Shown here: in pieces, positions 51,026 through 59,886 of the stretch | How the letters are laid out: every line of letters starts with the position of its first letter | How positions within the stretch are numbered: the stretch's first letter is position 1 | NCBI RefSeq assembly: GCF_018760365.1 | Contig: NZ_JAHIAB010000005.1 | Coordinates: forward strand, 62,001 to 126,000 | Direction of reading: 5' to 3' | Source of the DNA: Pseudooceanicola endophyticus | GTDB lineage: Bacteria; Pseudomonadota; Alphaproteobacteria; Rhodobacterales; Rhodobacteraceae | Length of the DNA: 64,000 nucleotides | Translations under genes and position numbers: made by a program | Notes under the pieces: model-generated | What the model was told of the DNA's origin: nothing | The model's database searches: none | What the model saw: only the letters and a program-made list of their open reading frames with translations

Positions 51026-52642
51026 CTAGAGGTCCTGCGGGAAGCCCTCTTCGGGGCCGGCCAGCACCCGCGCGGTCTCTTCCGCGGGAAGGGCCGCGCG
51101 CAGCGCGAGGCGCACCACGATCAGGCTCCAGACCGCCGTCAGCACGACCCCGGGCCAGAACGGCAGCAGGCCAAGGCCGCCGCCCACGTCCGAAAGCGCC
51201 GAGAGGATCCACATGCCGCCGAACCAGGGCAGCAGCCAGCCGATCCGGCCCCAGCCAAAGCTTTCCGCCGTCCGCCGCCGCAACAGGTGGTGATGGCCCG
51301 CGTAAAGCGCGAAGAGCACGATCATCAGCAGGAACAGCACCGAGTTGGTCTGGAACCCGGTCCAGTAGATGATCAGGTTCGAGCAGATGAAGGCCAGCGG
51401 CGCCAGCACGCCCGCGAAGGGCAGCCGGAAGGCGCGCTCCGCCTCGGGCTGGTTGCGGCGCAGCACCAGCAGCACGATCGGGCCCAGACCATAGGTGATC
51501 ACCGTGATCGAGGTGATGTAGCCCACCAGTTTCTGCCAGGCCGGGAAGGGCAGCAGGAAGAACACGCCGGTCACCCACATCACCGCGATGGCGACCCAGG
51601 GTACGCCGTTCTTCGACAGTTTCGCGAAGGCCGCGGGGCCGGTGCCGGTTTCGCCCACCGCATAGAGGATGCGCGACCCGCCGGTCAGGTAGATCAGCCC
51701 GGTCCCGCCCGGAGAGACATAGGCATCGACGTAAAGCAGCGCCGCCACCCAGCCGAAGCCAAGCGCCGCCGCCAGCCCGGCGAAGGGACCGGCATCGCCG
51801 GCAAAGCTCAGGCTGGCCCAGCCATTGGCCAGGTCACCGGGGCTCAGCGCCAGGATGAAGGCCAGTTGCAGCAGCACGTAAAGCACCGCCGCCAGCAGCA
51901 CGGAGCCGATCACCGCCAGCGGGATCGCCCGACCGGGGTTCGCAGCCTCGCCGCCCATGTCGATGGCGCTGCGGAAGCCCAGGAAGCTGAAGACGATGCC
52001 CGCCGCCGGAAGCGCGGTGAAGATGCCGTCGAACTGGCCGGGCTCGGGATCGGCCTGCCAGACGCCCCAGTGATGGGATCCCGCGATCAGCGCCACCACT
52101 GTCACCAGCGGCACCGCGATCTTCCACCAGGTCACCACGGTATTGACCTTCATCAGCGCGCTGACCGCCTGCAGGTTCAGCGCCGCGATCACCAGCAGCA
52201 GCAGTGCGCAGACCACGAAGCCGGTGATGGTCAGCGTGCCATCGCCCCCCGGTTTCAGCAGGAAGGGCAGGTAGTTGTTGGCATAGGTCACGACCGCCTC
52301 GGTCTCGACCGCCGCCACGGGCGCATAGGCCAGATACAGAAGCCAGCTCCAGATCCGTCCCAGACCGGCGCCATGGCTGGCGTGGCTCATGTGCACCAGC
52401 GCGCCGGACCGCGGGAACAGCGCCGCAAGCTCGGCGAAGCACAGCGCGATCAGCAGCACGATGGCGGCGCCGACGATCCAGCTCCAGATCGCGTAGGGGC
52501 CGGCGATCTTGGCGGCGTGATAGGCCCCGAACAGCCAGCCCGACCCCACCATCGAGGTGGTCGAGACGAAGAGCAGGGCCAGCTTGCCGGCATCGCGCCG
52601 CAGCCCCCCGTCGCCCTGTTGTGAGAAGGTGGTGTCTGCCAT
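51026..52642 (-). CDS. APC family amino acid permease
   Basis: A 538-aa inner-membrane transporter with 12 or so predicted helices. ATG 52642 (MADTTFSQQ) has GGAGG 8 bp upstream; the frame runs to 52774 without support. First helix: LLFVSTTSMVGSGWLFGAYH, where the GSGW stretch is the APC helix-1 unwound region that binds the substrate carboxylate. Helix 3 has GLGRIWSWLLYLAYAPVAAV; helix 6 includes GIVFSFLGFRSAIDMGGEAA. Substrate likely an amino acid or amine; not adjacent to a matching enzyme, so no closer call is made. Confidence 0.9.
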   Translation of the reverse strand: MADTTFSQQGDGGLRRDAGKLALLFVSTTSMVGSGWLFGAYHAAKIAGPYAIWSWIVGAAIVLLIALCFAELAALFPRSGALVHMSHASHGAGLGRIWSWLLYLAYAPVAAVETEAVVTYANNYLPFLLKPGGDGTLTITGFVVCALLLLVIAALNLQAVSALMKVNTVVTWWKIAVPLVTVVALIAGSHHWGVWQADPEPGQFDGIFTALPAAGIVFSFLGFRSAIDMGGEAANPGRAIPLAVIGSVLLAAVLYVLLQLAFILALSPGDLANGWASLSFAGDAGPFAGLAAALGFGWVAALLYVDAYVSPGGTGLIYLTGGSRILYAVGETGTGPAAFAKLSKNGVPWVAIAVMWVTGVFFLLPFPAWQKLVGYITSITVITYGLGPIVLLVLRRNQPEAERAFRLPFAGVLAPLAFICSNLIIYWTGFQTNSVLFLLMIVLFALYAGHHHLLRRRTAESFGWGRIGWLLPWFGGMWILSALSDVGGGLGLLPFWPGVVLTAVWSLIVVRLALRAALPAEETARVLAGPEEGFPQDL

Positions 52643-52854
52643 GCGCAGCCTCCGGTTTGGAACTCGTATCGGGTTCCATTGAAAGCTGGCTTGGGGCACG
52701 GCAAGGGGGTGGCCCCGGGCGGGCCGGGCCCTGCCCGGGGGGCAGGACCCATCAAGATCAGTGATTGCAGGCATTTAGGCTGCGAATGCGTGGGGTTCAC
52801 ATGTCTTCATTTCGGCTCACGCGCCGGTGATCCGGGCGCTGCCGCAGCGACAGT

Positions 52855-53832
52855 TCAGCCCGAGCCGATCAGGATGCCCGCGCCCAGCACCAGCGCCCCC
52901 CCCAGCACCACCTGCAATGCGGCGCGGAAGAACGGCGTGTCCATGTAGCGCTTCTGGATCCAGGCGATCGCCCAAAGCTCGCAGAAGACGACGACGAAGG
53001 CGATCGAGGTGGCGACCCAGAAATGCGGGATCAGGTAGGGCAGCGCATGGCCCAGCCCCCCGAGCGCCGTCATCACCCCCGAGGCGATGCCCCGCTTGAG
53101 CGGCGATCCCCGCCCCGAAATCTGGCCATCGTCCGAGGCCGCCTCGGTAAAGCCCATGGAGATCCCCGCCCCGACCGAGGCCGCAAGGCCCACCAGGAAG
53201 GTCGTCCAGGGATCCTGGGTCGCGAAGGCGGTGGCAAAGATCGGCGCCAGGGTGGAGACCGATCCGTCCATCAGCCCGGCCAGACCCGGCTGCACCCAGG
53301 TCAGCACGAACTGGCGATGCTCGGTCTCTGCCTCGCTGGCGCGGACCTCTCCGGTCAGCTCGTGTTCCGTCAGCTCCTCGGCGCGGCGTTCATGGCCGGC
53401 CTCGGCGGCGGCCAGTTCATGCAGAAGGGAGCGCGTGTCGGCATCGGTGCTGCGCTGCGCGGCGGTCACGTAGTAGCGATGCGCATCGCGTTCCATGATC
53501 TCGGCCTGAGCGCGTATGTCCTCAAGCGAGAGGTTCGCGGTCAGCCAGTCCGGCTTGCGGTAATAGTAGTCCGAGACATGTTCGCGCCGGATCAGCGGAA
53601 TGGTGTCGCCGAAGCGGATCTTGTGGCGGTCGATGAGGCGCTGCATATGCGTCTCTTCTTCCTCGGCCATGGCATCGAAGATCCGCGCGGTCGCCGGGAA
53701 ATCGGCCCGCAGCCTTGAGGCAAAGCCCCGGTAGATCCGGCTGTCATCCTCCTCCGAGGAAATCGCCAGCGCGAGGACTTCCTGTTCGGAAAGCTCGGAG
53801 AAGCGTCGTTTGGAGGTGAGGAATCGGAGCAC
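52855..53832 (-). CDS. mbfA: Membrane-bound ferritin MbfA (ferritin-like + VIT1 domains)
   Basis: A 325-aa iron exporter/detoxifier. Residues 10-160 are a ferritin-like four-helix di-iron domain (SEEDDSRIYRGF, AEEEETHMQRLI and EAGHERRAEEL supply the Glu and His ligands). Residues about 180-325 are a VIT1/CCC1 membrane domain with GLMDGSVSTLAPIFATAF and GAGISMGFTEAASDDG. This two-domain plan is the MbfA family of alphaproteobacteria, which moves iron out and helps survive peroxide at acid pH. Its promoter has an Irr-type iron control element (53843-53857), consistent with Irr repression under low iron. Confidence 0.92.
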   Translation of the reverse strand: MLRFLTSKRRFSELSEQEVLALAISSEEDDSRIYRGFASRLRADFPATARIFDAMAEEEETHMQRLIDRHKIRFGDTIPLIRREHVSDYYYRKPDWLTANLSLEDIRAQAEIMERDAHRYYVTAAQRSTDADTRSLLHELAAAEAGHERRAEELTEHELTGEVRASEAETEHRQFVLTWVQPGLAGLMDGSVSTLAPIFATAFATQDPWTTFLVGLAASVGAGISMGFTEAASDDGQISGRGSPLKRGIASGVMTALGGLGHALPYLIPHFWVATSIAFVVVFCELWAIAWIQKRYMDTPFFRAALQVVLGGALVLGAGILIGSG

Positions 53833-53842
53833 GGCGCAAACC

Positions 53843-53857
53843 TTGGAATCGTTCTAA
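53843..53857 (-). promoter_or_regulatory. Irr-type iron control element (ICE) upstream of mbfA
   Basis: TTGGAATCGTTCTAA, matching the ICE plan TTTAGAA-N3-TTCTAAA at most positions, lies 10-25 bp before the mbfA start. At this position Irr binding would block transcription or initiation. Confidence 0.75.
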
Positions 53858-53891
53858 TGTATTTCCGAAGTAGAGGCAGGCCGGGCGCAGT

Positions 53892-54584
53892 TCAAGCGCT
53901 TTCGCCCTGCCCCTGCCCCGGCGTGGCCTGCGCTGCCGTTCCGATGAGCTGGTCGAGCGGCCCGGGGCCGCTCAGCTCGGCCACCAGCCCGAACAGGCCG
54001 CTGACCGAGGCGACGTTCAGCTTTTCCAGAATCCGGGCGCGGTGGTGGTCGACGGTGCGCGGGCTGATGTCCAGCCGTCGCGCCAGTTCCTTGCTGGAGG
54101 TCTCGGCGGGATGGGCGAAGATCTGGCGGACGATCTCGGCCTCGCGCTCGGTCAGGCGGGCGAAGCGCTGCGCGATGGCGGCCTGGTGATCCCGGGCCGC
54201 GCGCAGCCGCAGCGCGGTGCTGCGGGCGGTGTCGATCCGCTCCATCAGGGCGGCCTGGCGGAACGGCTTCTCCAGGAAATCTATGGCGCCGCCCCGCATC
54301 GCGCGCACCGCTTCGGCAACGCCGCCATGGCCGGTGATGAAGATGATCGGCAGGATATCTTCGCGCCGGGCGATCTCGGCCTGGAGATCGAGGCCGGACA
54401 TGCCGGGCAACCCGTAGTCGAGGATCAGGCAGGCCGGCCGGGCGGGATCATAGGCGGCCAGGAAGGCCTCGGCGCTGGCATGGTCCTGCACCGGCATTCC
54501 GCGTGCAAGCAGTGCCCGGGACAGGGCGCGGCGCACGTCGCGGTCGTCATCGACCAGGTGCACGGTGAAATCGGCGTCGCTCAT
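53892..54584 (-). CDS. FixJ/NarL-type response regulator
   Basis: A 230-aa two-domain regulator. The receiver (1-125) has acidic pocket DDD at 12-14, phospho-acceptor Asp56 (LILDYGLPGMSG), Thr84 and Lys107 (EKPF). The LuxR-type HTH (about 145-205) has LTEREAEIVRQI and RLDISPRTVDHHRARILEKL. The start overlaps the upstream histidine kinase stop by 4 bp. This pair is a FixL/FixJ or TodST-like system; the output genes are not clear from the window. Confidence 0.93.
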   Translation of the reverse strand: MSDADFTVHLVDDDRDVRRALSRALLARGMPVQDHASAEAFLAAYDPARPACLILDYGLPGMSGLDLQAEIARREDILPIIFITGHGGVAEAVRAMRGGAIDFLEKPFRQAALMERIDTARSTALRLRAARDHQAAIAQRFARLTEREAEIVRQIFAHPAETSSKELARRLDISPRTVDHHRARILEKLNVASVSGLFGLVAELSGPGPLDQLIGTAAQATPGQGQGESA

Positions 54585-56926
54585 GCTGTGTCCTCGGTCT
54601 GCGTGGCATCGGGGGCGGGCAGGTCCGCCGCCGGCAGGGTCAGGCAGAAACGGGCGCCGCCGCCAGCGGGACCTTCGTGCCACAGCAGGCCGCCGTTCAT
54701 CTGCACCAGTGTCCGGCAGATCGACAGGCCCAGCCCCAGCCCCTCGGGCTTGCTGGTCTCGAACTGGCTGAACAGGGTCAGGTTGCGCGGCACACCGGGG
54801 CCGTTGTCCTGCACGGCGATCCGGATCCGCCCGCCGAGCGAGCGCAGCTGGAGGCTGACGCTGCGCTCGGGGATGTCGGTGCCGGCGAAGGCTTCCACCG
54901 CATTGCGCAGAAGGTTCACCAGAACCTGGGCGATCTGCACCCGGTTGCCCATCACCGCCAGCGGCCCCGGGCAGTCCAGCCGCAGCGCCACGCCGGCATC
55001 GTCGGCCTCGTGCTGGATCAGGCACAGCACCTGCCCGGCCAGGCTGTCGATGCGGAACGGGGCGCTGGTGCCGGCATCGGGGCGCAGCAGCGCGCGCAGG
55101 GCATTGATCACCTCTCCGGCGCGCAGGGCCTGGCCCTCGATCTCGACCAGGGTTTCCTGCAGAGGGCCGGGCGGATCGCCGCGCTGCTGGAGCAGGTAGA
55201 GCGCGGTGCCGGCATTCTGGGCGATGGCCACCAGCGGCTGGTTCAGTTCATGCGCCAGGCCGTTGGCCAGCTGGCTCATGGTGTTGTCGCGCACCAGCGC
55301 GGTCATGTCCCGGCTCAGCTGGGTCAGCTGGCTTTCCTGTTCATGGGCGTGGGTCACGTCTTCCAGGGTCAGCATCGCATGCAGTGCCTTGCCGGCGCTG
55401 TCCCTGATGCTGATGGCGTTGAGGCGCACCCAGACCACCGTGCCGTCCGGACGGGCCAGGCGCAGTTCCTGGTTGGTGGAGAAATCGCTGGCCGGCAGCT
55501 CCGGTCCGGCGGGCAGGATGCGGCGATCCGCCGGCAGCACCAGATCGGCCAGCGTCATCCGCGACAGCGCCTCGGCGCTGCGTCCGGCAATGTCGCAGAG
55601 CCGCGCGTTGACCCTAAGGAAGCGCCCCGAGACCGGATCGAGCTGCGCCATCCCGCGCGAGGACATCTCGAAGGTCAGGCCGTACTGGCGCTCGGCCTCA
55701 CGGCGGGCGCGGATCTGCTGGGTCAGCGCGGCATTGACCGCCTCCAGCTCCCGGTAGGTGCGCGGCGGCGGGGCGTCGGGGTCGATTTCGCCCTGGGCGA
55801 CCAGCGCCGAGCGCACGGCAAAGGCGCGCACGGGACGGTGGATGCGGTTGGCCAGCGCCAGCCCGGCCAGGCCGGTGCACAGTGCCACGGCGACGGCGAT
55901 CCAGATGTTGGTCGTCCGGTTGTGCTTGATCTCCGAGATGAAGTCATCCTCGGGGGCATAGACGCCGATGGTCCAGGGCAGGTCCTCGCTGGACATCGGC
56001 ATGGCCAGGGCCACGTAGTCGCGTCCCTGGTAGGTGAAATGCCGGTCGACCTCCTGGGCGGGGGGGCCCGTGTCCGGGCCGAACAGGTTGGCGAAGGCGG
56101 CCCGGGCGATCGGGTCGCCATAGCTGTCGATCCGATAGAAATGCAGGTTTCCGGAGGCGTCCTTGGCCTTCAGAAGGCCTTCGTTCTGGCCGGCGATGAC
56201 ATCGCCGTTCTGGTTGATGATGATGGCACGGCCGGTCTTGCCGATCACCAGCCGGGACATGAAATGAGAGATCTCGTCGATCTGGATGTCGACACCGACG
56301 ACGCCGCTGAAACGGCCCTTCTCTTGCACCGGGGCGGCCAGGGTGATGCCAGGTTCGTGGGAGGAGAAGAAGATGTAGGGATCGGCCCAGGTCGCCCCGG
56401 AGGCGGCGCGGGCGCGCTGGTACCAGCTGCGGCTGCGCGGGTCGAAATCGTCAGCCGGGTCCCAGAGTTCGTGCAGGGCGTTAAAGTTGCTGTCCCGCCA
56501 GATCAGGTGGACCTTCCGTTGCCCGCCGGTCATCGTGATGATCTTGGAGCGGAAATTCCCCGTGGTCCCGTCGCGCATGACAAAGACGAAACTGCCGTCG
56601 GTGGCGCCGAAATACATCCCCGAGACCTGGCTGGCCAGTTGCAGCTGCTGGAACAGCAGCTTCTCCATCAGCACCGGGTCGTCGCTGGCGATGATGTCGT
56701 TCTGCGCCAGGCGCACGGCCAGCTCGGCGCCGTCATGGGCCGGCTTCAGGAAGCTGCGGGAATGCTCCATCGTGTTGAAGCCCACGTTGCGCAGCAGGTT
56801 GCGGGCGTGGAACATCAGCACCTTTTCGGAGGTGACATAGGAGGAAAAGACGATGGCCAGCACCGCCACGAGCTGCAGCCCGGCCAGCCCCAGGAACAGG
56901 GGCACCCCCAAAGTCTTCGTCACCAT
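54581..56926 (-). CDS. Sensor histidine kinase with Cache and PAS domains
   Basis: A 781-aa membrane kinase. TM1 at about 8-30; a large periplasmic double-Cache sensor at about 40-330 (FDPRSRSWYQRARAASGATW, GVVGVDIQIDEISHFM); TM2 at about 338-360; a PAS domain at about 415-520; HisKA with His559 in LAHELNQPLVAI; HATPase with NLLRNAVEA (about 672), DNGPGVP (707) and GLGLGLSI (729). Double-Cache kinases bind small organic ligands such as C4-dicarboxylates or amino acids. The cognate regulator overlaps downstream. A 16-bp palindrome lies 97 bp upstream. Confidence 0.93.
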   Translation of the reverse strand: MVTKTLGVPLFLGLAGLQLVAVLAIVFSSYVTSEKVLMFHARNLLRNVGFNTMEHSRSFLKPAHDGAELAVRLAQNDIIASDDPVLMEKLLFQQLQLASQVSGMYFGATDGSFVFVMRDGTTGNFRSKIITMTGGQRKVHLIWRDSNFNALHELWDPADDFDPRSRSWYQRARAASGATWADPYIFFSSHEPGITLAAPVQEKGRFSGVVGVDIQIDEISHFMSRLVIGKTGRAIIINQNGDVIAGQNEGLLKAKDASGNLHFYRIDSYGDPIARAAFANLFGPDTGPPAQEVDRHFTYQGRDYVALAMPMSSEDLPWTIGVYAPEDDFISEIKHNRTTNIWIAVAVALCTGLAGLALANRIHRPVRAFAVRSALVAQGEIDPDAPPPRTYRELEAVNAALTQQIRARREAERQYGLTFEMSSRGMAQLDPVSGRFLRVNARLCDIAGRSAEALSRMTLADLVLPADRRILPAGPELPASDFSTNQELRLARPDGTVVWVRLNAISIRDSAGKALHAMLTLEDVTHAHEQESQLTQLSRDMTALVRDNTMSQLANGLAHELNQPLVAIAQNAGTALYLLQQRGDPPGPLQETLVEIEGQALRAGEVINALRALLRPDAGTSAPFRIDSLAGQVLCLIQHEADDAGVALRLDCPGPLAVMGNRVQIAQVLVNLLRNAVEAFAGTDIPERSVSLQLRSLGGRIRIAVQDNGPGVPRNLTLFSQFETSKPEGLGLGLSICRTLVQMNGGLLWHEGPAGGGARFCLTLPAADLPAPDATQTEDTA

Positions 56927-57267
56927 CCGGCCCCTTCAGCGCGCCCGTCCTGCGCAGTCGTAGGAAACCCGCCGCACCGGCACAACCTCCACGCGGCGAC
57001 CGGGGGCGGAATCGGGCAGCTATAGGCAATATTGCCTAGGCAGAGGCGCGCATAGGCGGGGCGCAGCAGCTTGGGTATGGTGCGCCAATTGAGAGTGCCG
57101 TCCGGCGCCACAGTCCCCACAGGGCCCGGATGGAAGACGAGTGCCGCCATGTCCCGGCGGAGGAGTACCGAATGCCGGCGCCAGGGCTGTCCCGCCCCTG
57201 CGTCGGCATATTCCCTTTCCCCCCAGACATCCTGCCGTCATGCGCCCGCGCGTCGCAGGTCGGCGTT
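56927..57267. other. 341-bp gap upstream of the histidine kinase
   Basis: No gene is supported. It probably contains the kinase promoter, with a perfect 16-bp palindrome at 57023-57038 and an AT-richer centre (gcagctataggcaatattgcc). The 57120-57267 half is GC-rich with no structure seen. Confidence 0.5.
57023..57038. promoter_or_regulatory. 16-bp perfect palindrome upstream of the kinase gene
   Basis: TAGGCAAT / ATTGCCTA with no spacer. It continues into a second overlapping palindrome GCCTAGGC (57034-57041). Located 97-112 bp before the histidine-kinase ATG, it is a likely operator, perhaps autoregulatory for the FixJ-type regulator. Confidence 0.55.
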
Positions 57268-58077
57268 TCATTGGCCCGGCGCATCGAAATCGACCTGGCA
57301 GCGGGTGCCGGCGGGGATTGCCGCCCCGGGGTTGGGCAGTTCCAGCTGCACGCCGAAAGTGCCCGAGGCGGCGTCGAACACCCGGTCCACCGTGCGCACC
57401 CTGGCGCTGAAGCGCCCTGTCAGCGGTGCGGCCTGCGCCACCTCGTAGGTATCGCCCACCGCGATCCGGTCATGGTAGTCCAGCGGCACGAAGACCTCGA
57501 CCAGCAGGGGATCCATCTCGGCCAGGACCAGCATTTCGGCGGTATCGGTGGCATATTCGCCTGCGGCCGCCTCGACCGACAGGACGATGCCGTCGGCGGG
57601 GCTGCGGATCACCCGGCGCTCCAGCATGGCCTGGGCCAGCTCGCGTTCCAGGGCGGCACGGCGGCGCCCGGCTTCGGCCTCGTCCAGGGCAAGCTGGCTC
57701 AGCGTCACCTCGATCCGCTTGTCCTCGACCGCGGTCGAACTGGCGGCCTTGCGTTCGAAAAGCGCCTCGGCGCGGGCCAGTTCCTCTTCGCGGAATTTCA
57801 GGCGGGCGCGGGCGGCGGCCAGCTCTGCCTCTGATCCGGCCTTGGCCTCGGCCATGCGCAGCTGAAGCTGCTGGACCCGGTCCTCCAGCCGCAGCAGCGG
57901 TTGTCCGGCGCTCACGGTATCGCCGCGGCGCACCAGGACCGCCTCGATCCGGCCCTGCTCGGTCGAGGTGAGGGAGACGGTGGCGCGCGGCTCGATCACG
58001 CAGTCGAGCGGGGCCGCCGAAAGCGGCGCGGCCAGCAGCAGCGGCAGCAGGGCAAAGATCGTTCGGCAGGGGGGCAT
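57268..58077 (-). CDS. HlyD/RND-type periplasmic adaptor (membrane fusion protein)
   Basis: A 269-aa protein. Start ATG 58077 (MPPCRTIFA) has AGGAG upstream; an ATG at 58095 gives an 18-base extension. Signal peptide 1-22 (LLPLLLAAPLSAAP). The lipoyl half RIEAVLVRRGDTVSAGQPLL, a coiled coil (about 60-140, Ala/Glu/Arg-rich) and IRSPADGIVLSVEAAAGEYA are the standard MFP parts. It is short for the family (usually 330-400), lacking most of the proximal domain. No pump is adjacent. It is divergent from the methyltransferase and about 1.8 kb from the giant LEPR-XLL gene. Confidence 0.82.
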   Translation of the reverse strand: MPPCRTIFALLPLLLAAPLSAAPLDCVIEPRATVSLTSTEQGRIEAVLVRRGDTVSAGQPLLRLEDRVQQLQLRMAEAKAGSEAELAAARARLKFREEELARAEALFERKAASSTAVEDKRIEVTLSQLALDEAEAGRRRAALERELAQAMLERRVIRSPADGIVLSVEAAAGEYATDTAEMLVLAEMDPLLVEVFVPLDYHDRIAVGDTYEVAQAAPLTGRFSARVRTVDRVFDAASGTFGVQLELPNPGAAIPAGTRCQVDFDAPGQ

Positions 58078-58159
58078 CCCGTCTCCTCTCCTCAAGATGC
58101 GCGATCATGTTGCACGCCCCGGTTGTCTGGCGCAAGCTTGCAGCAACGGAGGGGACGGG

Positions 58160-59146
58160 ATGACGGCAGAGGGGATCCGCGCGGGCGCGCGGCTGGAAGC
58201 GGCGCTGCTGGATGACCTGCCGGCGCTGGTGGCGCTGCGCACGGCGCTGGCCTGCGGCCTGTTCGCGGGCGGCCCCCTGCCCCCGGAGGCGGGCTGGGTC
58301 GCCGACACGCTTCTGGCGCTCGGGGCGCTGGAACGCGGCGCTTCCGGCTGGCAGCCGACCCTTGCCATGCGCGCCTTGCTCGATCCACCGGGGGATCTGG
58401 CGGTGCGGGCCGATTTCATCGCCCGTGCCGCCAGCGACCTGCTGCGCGATGGTACCCTGATGAGCCGCGATCCCGCCGCCTTTCTGGCCCGGGCCGAGAC
58501 CTTTCGCTTCTTCCGCTACGACCGGGCGCGGGGCACCGGCGCCGCCCAGATCGAGGATACCGCCCCCTGGGTCGCCTATGTCACCGCGCTCAGCCGGCGC
58601 GAGGCGCCGCATCTGGCGCCGCTGCTGCCGCTCGCGGGCTGCGCCGACCTGCTGGAGATCGGCGGCAATACCGGCGTCATGGCCGAAACCCTGCTGGCGG
58701 CACATCCCGGGATGCGGGCCTGCGTGCTGGACCTGCCGGCGGTCTGCCACCTGGGGCGGGCGCGGATGCGGGGCCGTTCGCAGGCCGACCGGCTGGACTT
58801 CCTGCCCGGCGATGCCCGCAGCCTGCCCTGGCCCGCCGCCGATGCGGTGCTGTTCAAGTCGGTGCTGCATGACTGGACCCTGCCCGAGGCCACCGCCCTC
58901 CTGCAGCGGGCCATTGCCGCGCTGCGCCCCGGCGGGCGGATCGTGGTCTGCGAACGCGGTGCCTTGCGGGACGACCCGCCGCCCCGGGGCCTGTCGGCAG
59001 CGGCGAACCTGGTCTTCGCGCCCTTCTACCGCGCGCCTGCCGCCTATGCGGCGGTGCTGGAAGCCGCCGGGTTGCGCCTTTGGCCCGCGCGCCAGGTGAC
59101 GCTGGACATGACCTTTCACGTCCTGGTCGCCGAGGCCCCGTCTTGA
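58160..59146 (+). CDS. SAM-dependent O-methyltransferase (hydroxyneurosporene/plant COMT-type)
   Basis: A 328-aa enzyme. The N-terminal winged-helix dimer domain (1-130) precedes the Rossmann methyltransferase domain: LLEIGGNTGVMAETLL (SAM motif I), VLDLPAVCHLGRARMRG, GDARSLPWPAADAVLFKSVL and the catalytic HDWTLPEA loop with the His of O-methyltransferases. AGGGG lies before the ATG. Small-molecule hydroxyl groups are the usual acceptors. The next gene overlaps the stop by 4 bases, so they are coupled. Confidence 0.85.
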   Translation: MTAEGIRAGARLEAALLDDLPALVALRTALACGLFAGGPLPPEAGWVADTLLALGALERGASGWQPTLAMRALLDPPGDLAVRADFIARAASDLLRDGTLMSRDPAAFLARAETFRFFRYDRARGTGAAQIEDTAPWVAYVTALSRREAPHLAPLLPLAGCADLLEIGGNTGVMAETLLAAHPGMRACVLDLPAVCHLGRARMRGRSQADRLDFLPGDARSLPWPAADAVLFKSVLHDWTLPEATALLQRAIAALRPGGRIVVCERGALRDDPPPRGLSAAANLVFAPFYRAPAAYAAVLEAAGLRLWPARQVTLDMTFHVLVAEAPS

Positions 59147-59703
59147 CCCCGCCGGTGATCACGATCTCGGGTCCGCCGGGCAGCGGCAAGACCACCCTGG
59201 CGCGGGGGCTGGCGCGGCATCTGGGCCTGGGTGTCGTGCATTACGATGACCATGAGGTCTTCACCCGCCAGCCCCCCGCCGCCATTGCCGCCTGGCTGGC
59301 ACGCGGCGCCCCCTATGCCGAGATGGAGGCCCCGGGCCTGGCCGGGGCGATTGCCGCGGAATGTGCCCGTGGGCGGGGCCTGGTGCTTGATACGCCGCTC
59401 GGGCCGCTCGACCCGGCGCTGCGCGGCCGGGCCGTGCGCGCCGCCTGGATCGACCTGCCCGCCGATCTGGCGCTGGCCCGGAAACTGCGGCAACTGAACG
59501 ATTCGGTTCAGCCCGGCCAGGCGACCGCCTTTCGGGGCTGGCTGGGCGGATACCTGGCGGCCTACGAGGAGATCGTGCGCCCGGCCTGTGGCGTTCAGGC
59601 CGCACGGCTGGCCCCGCTTTGCCCGATCCGGATCGACGGCACCGCCTCCGCCTCGGCCTGCCTGGACAGCCTAATTCGGGCCTGCAGCGATATGCAGGGA
59701 TAA
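59143..59703 (+). CDS. P-loop kinase-like protein (AAA/zeta-like)
   Basis: About 186 aa. The P-loop GPPGSGKTT is at about residues 10-18, followed by GLARHLGLGVVHYDDHEVFT (a nucleoside/adenylate kinase-like second segment) and LVLDTPLGPLDPALRG (Walker B region). The rest is helical. TTG 59143 overlapping the methyltransferase stop (TTGA) is used as the start; GTG 59155 is also possible. It probably phosphorylates a small molecule, perhaps the same one the methyltransferase acts on, but no substrate is identifiable. Confidence 0.7.
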   Translation: MTPPVITISGPPGSGKTTLARGLARHLGLGVVHYDDHEVFTRQPPAAIAAWLARGAPYAEMEAPGLAGAIAAECARGRGLVLDTPLGPLDPALRGRAVRAAWIDLPADLALARKLRQLNDSVQPGQATAFRGWLGGYLAAYEEIVRPACGVQAARLAPLCPIRIDGTASASACLDSLIRACSDMQG

Positions 59704-59886
59704 ACCCTGAATTGTTATATTAACTAAAAACTATCTCTTTAAGCGTGATTAGCAGTTGCTTGAACGGGAATCCCCCTTCCATAGTCATCTGGCAATTCTT
59801 GCATATGGCGGCTGTCCCGGGCGCGTACTTCCAGCGCGTGTCTTCGGGAGGACCGGGACCTCCGCCCCAGAGATTGGAAGTCTGTC
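59704..59886. promoter_or_regulatory. AT-rich promoter region of the giant gene
   Basis: A sharp drop in GC over 59708-59760 (taaaccctgaattgttatattaact...) before the LEPR-XLL start suggests the promoter. Candidate boxes such as TTGTTATATTAACT are present, but no single -35/-10 pair stands out. Confidence 0.45.
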
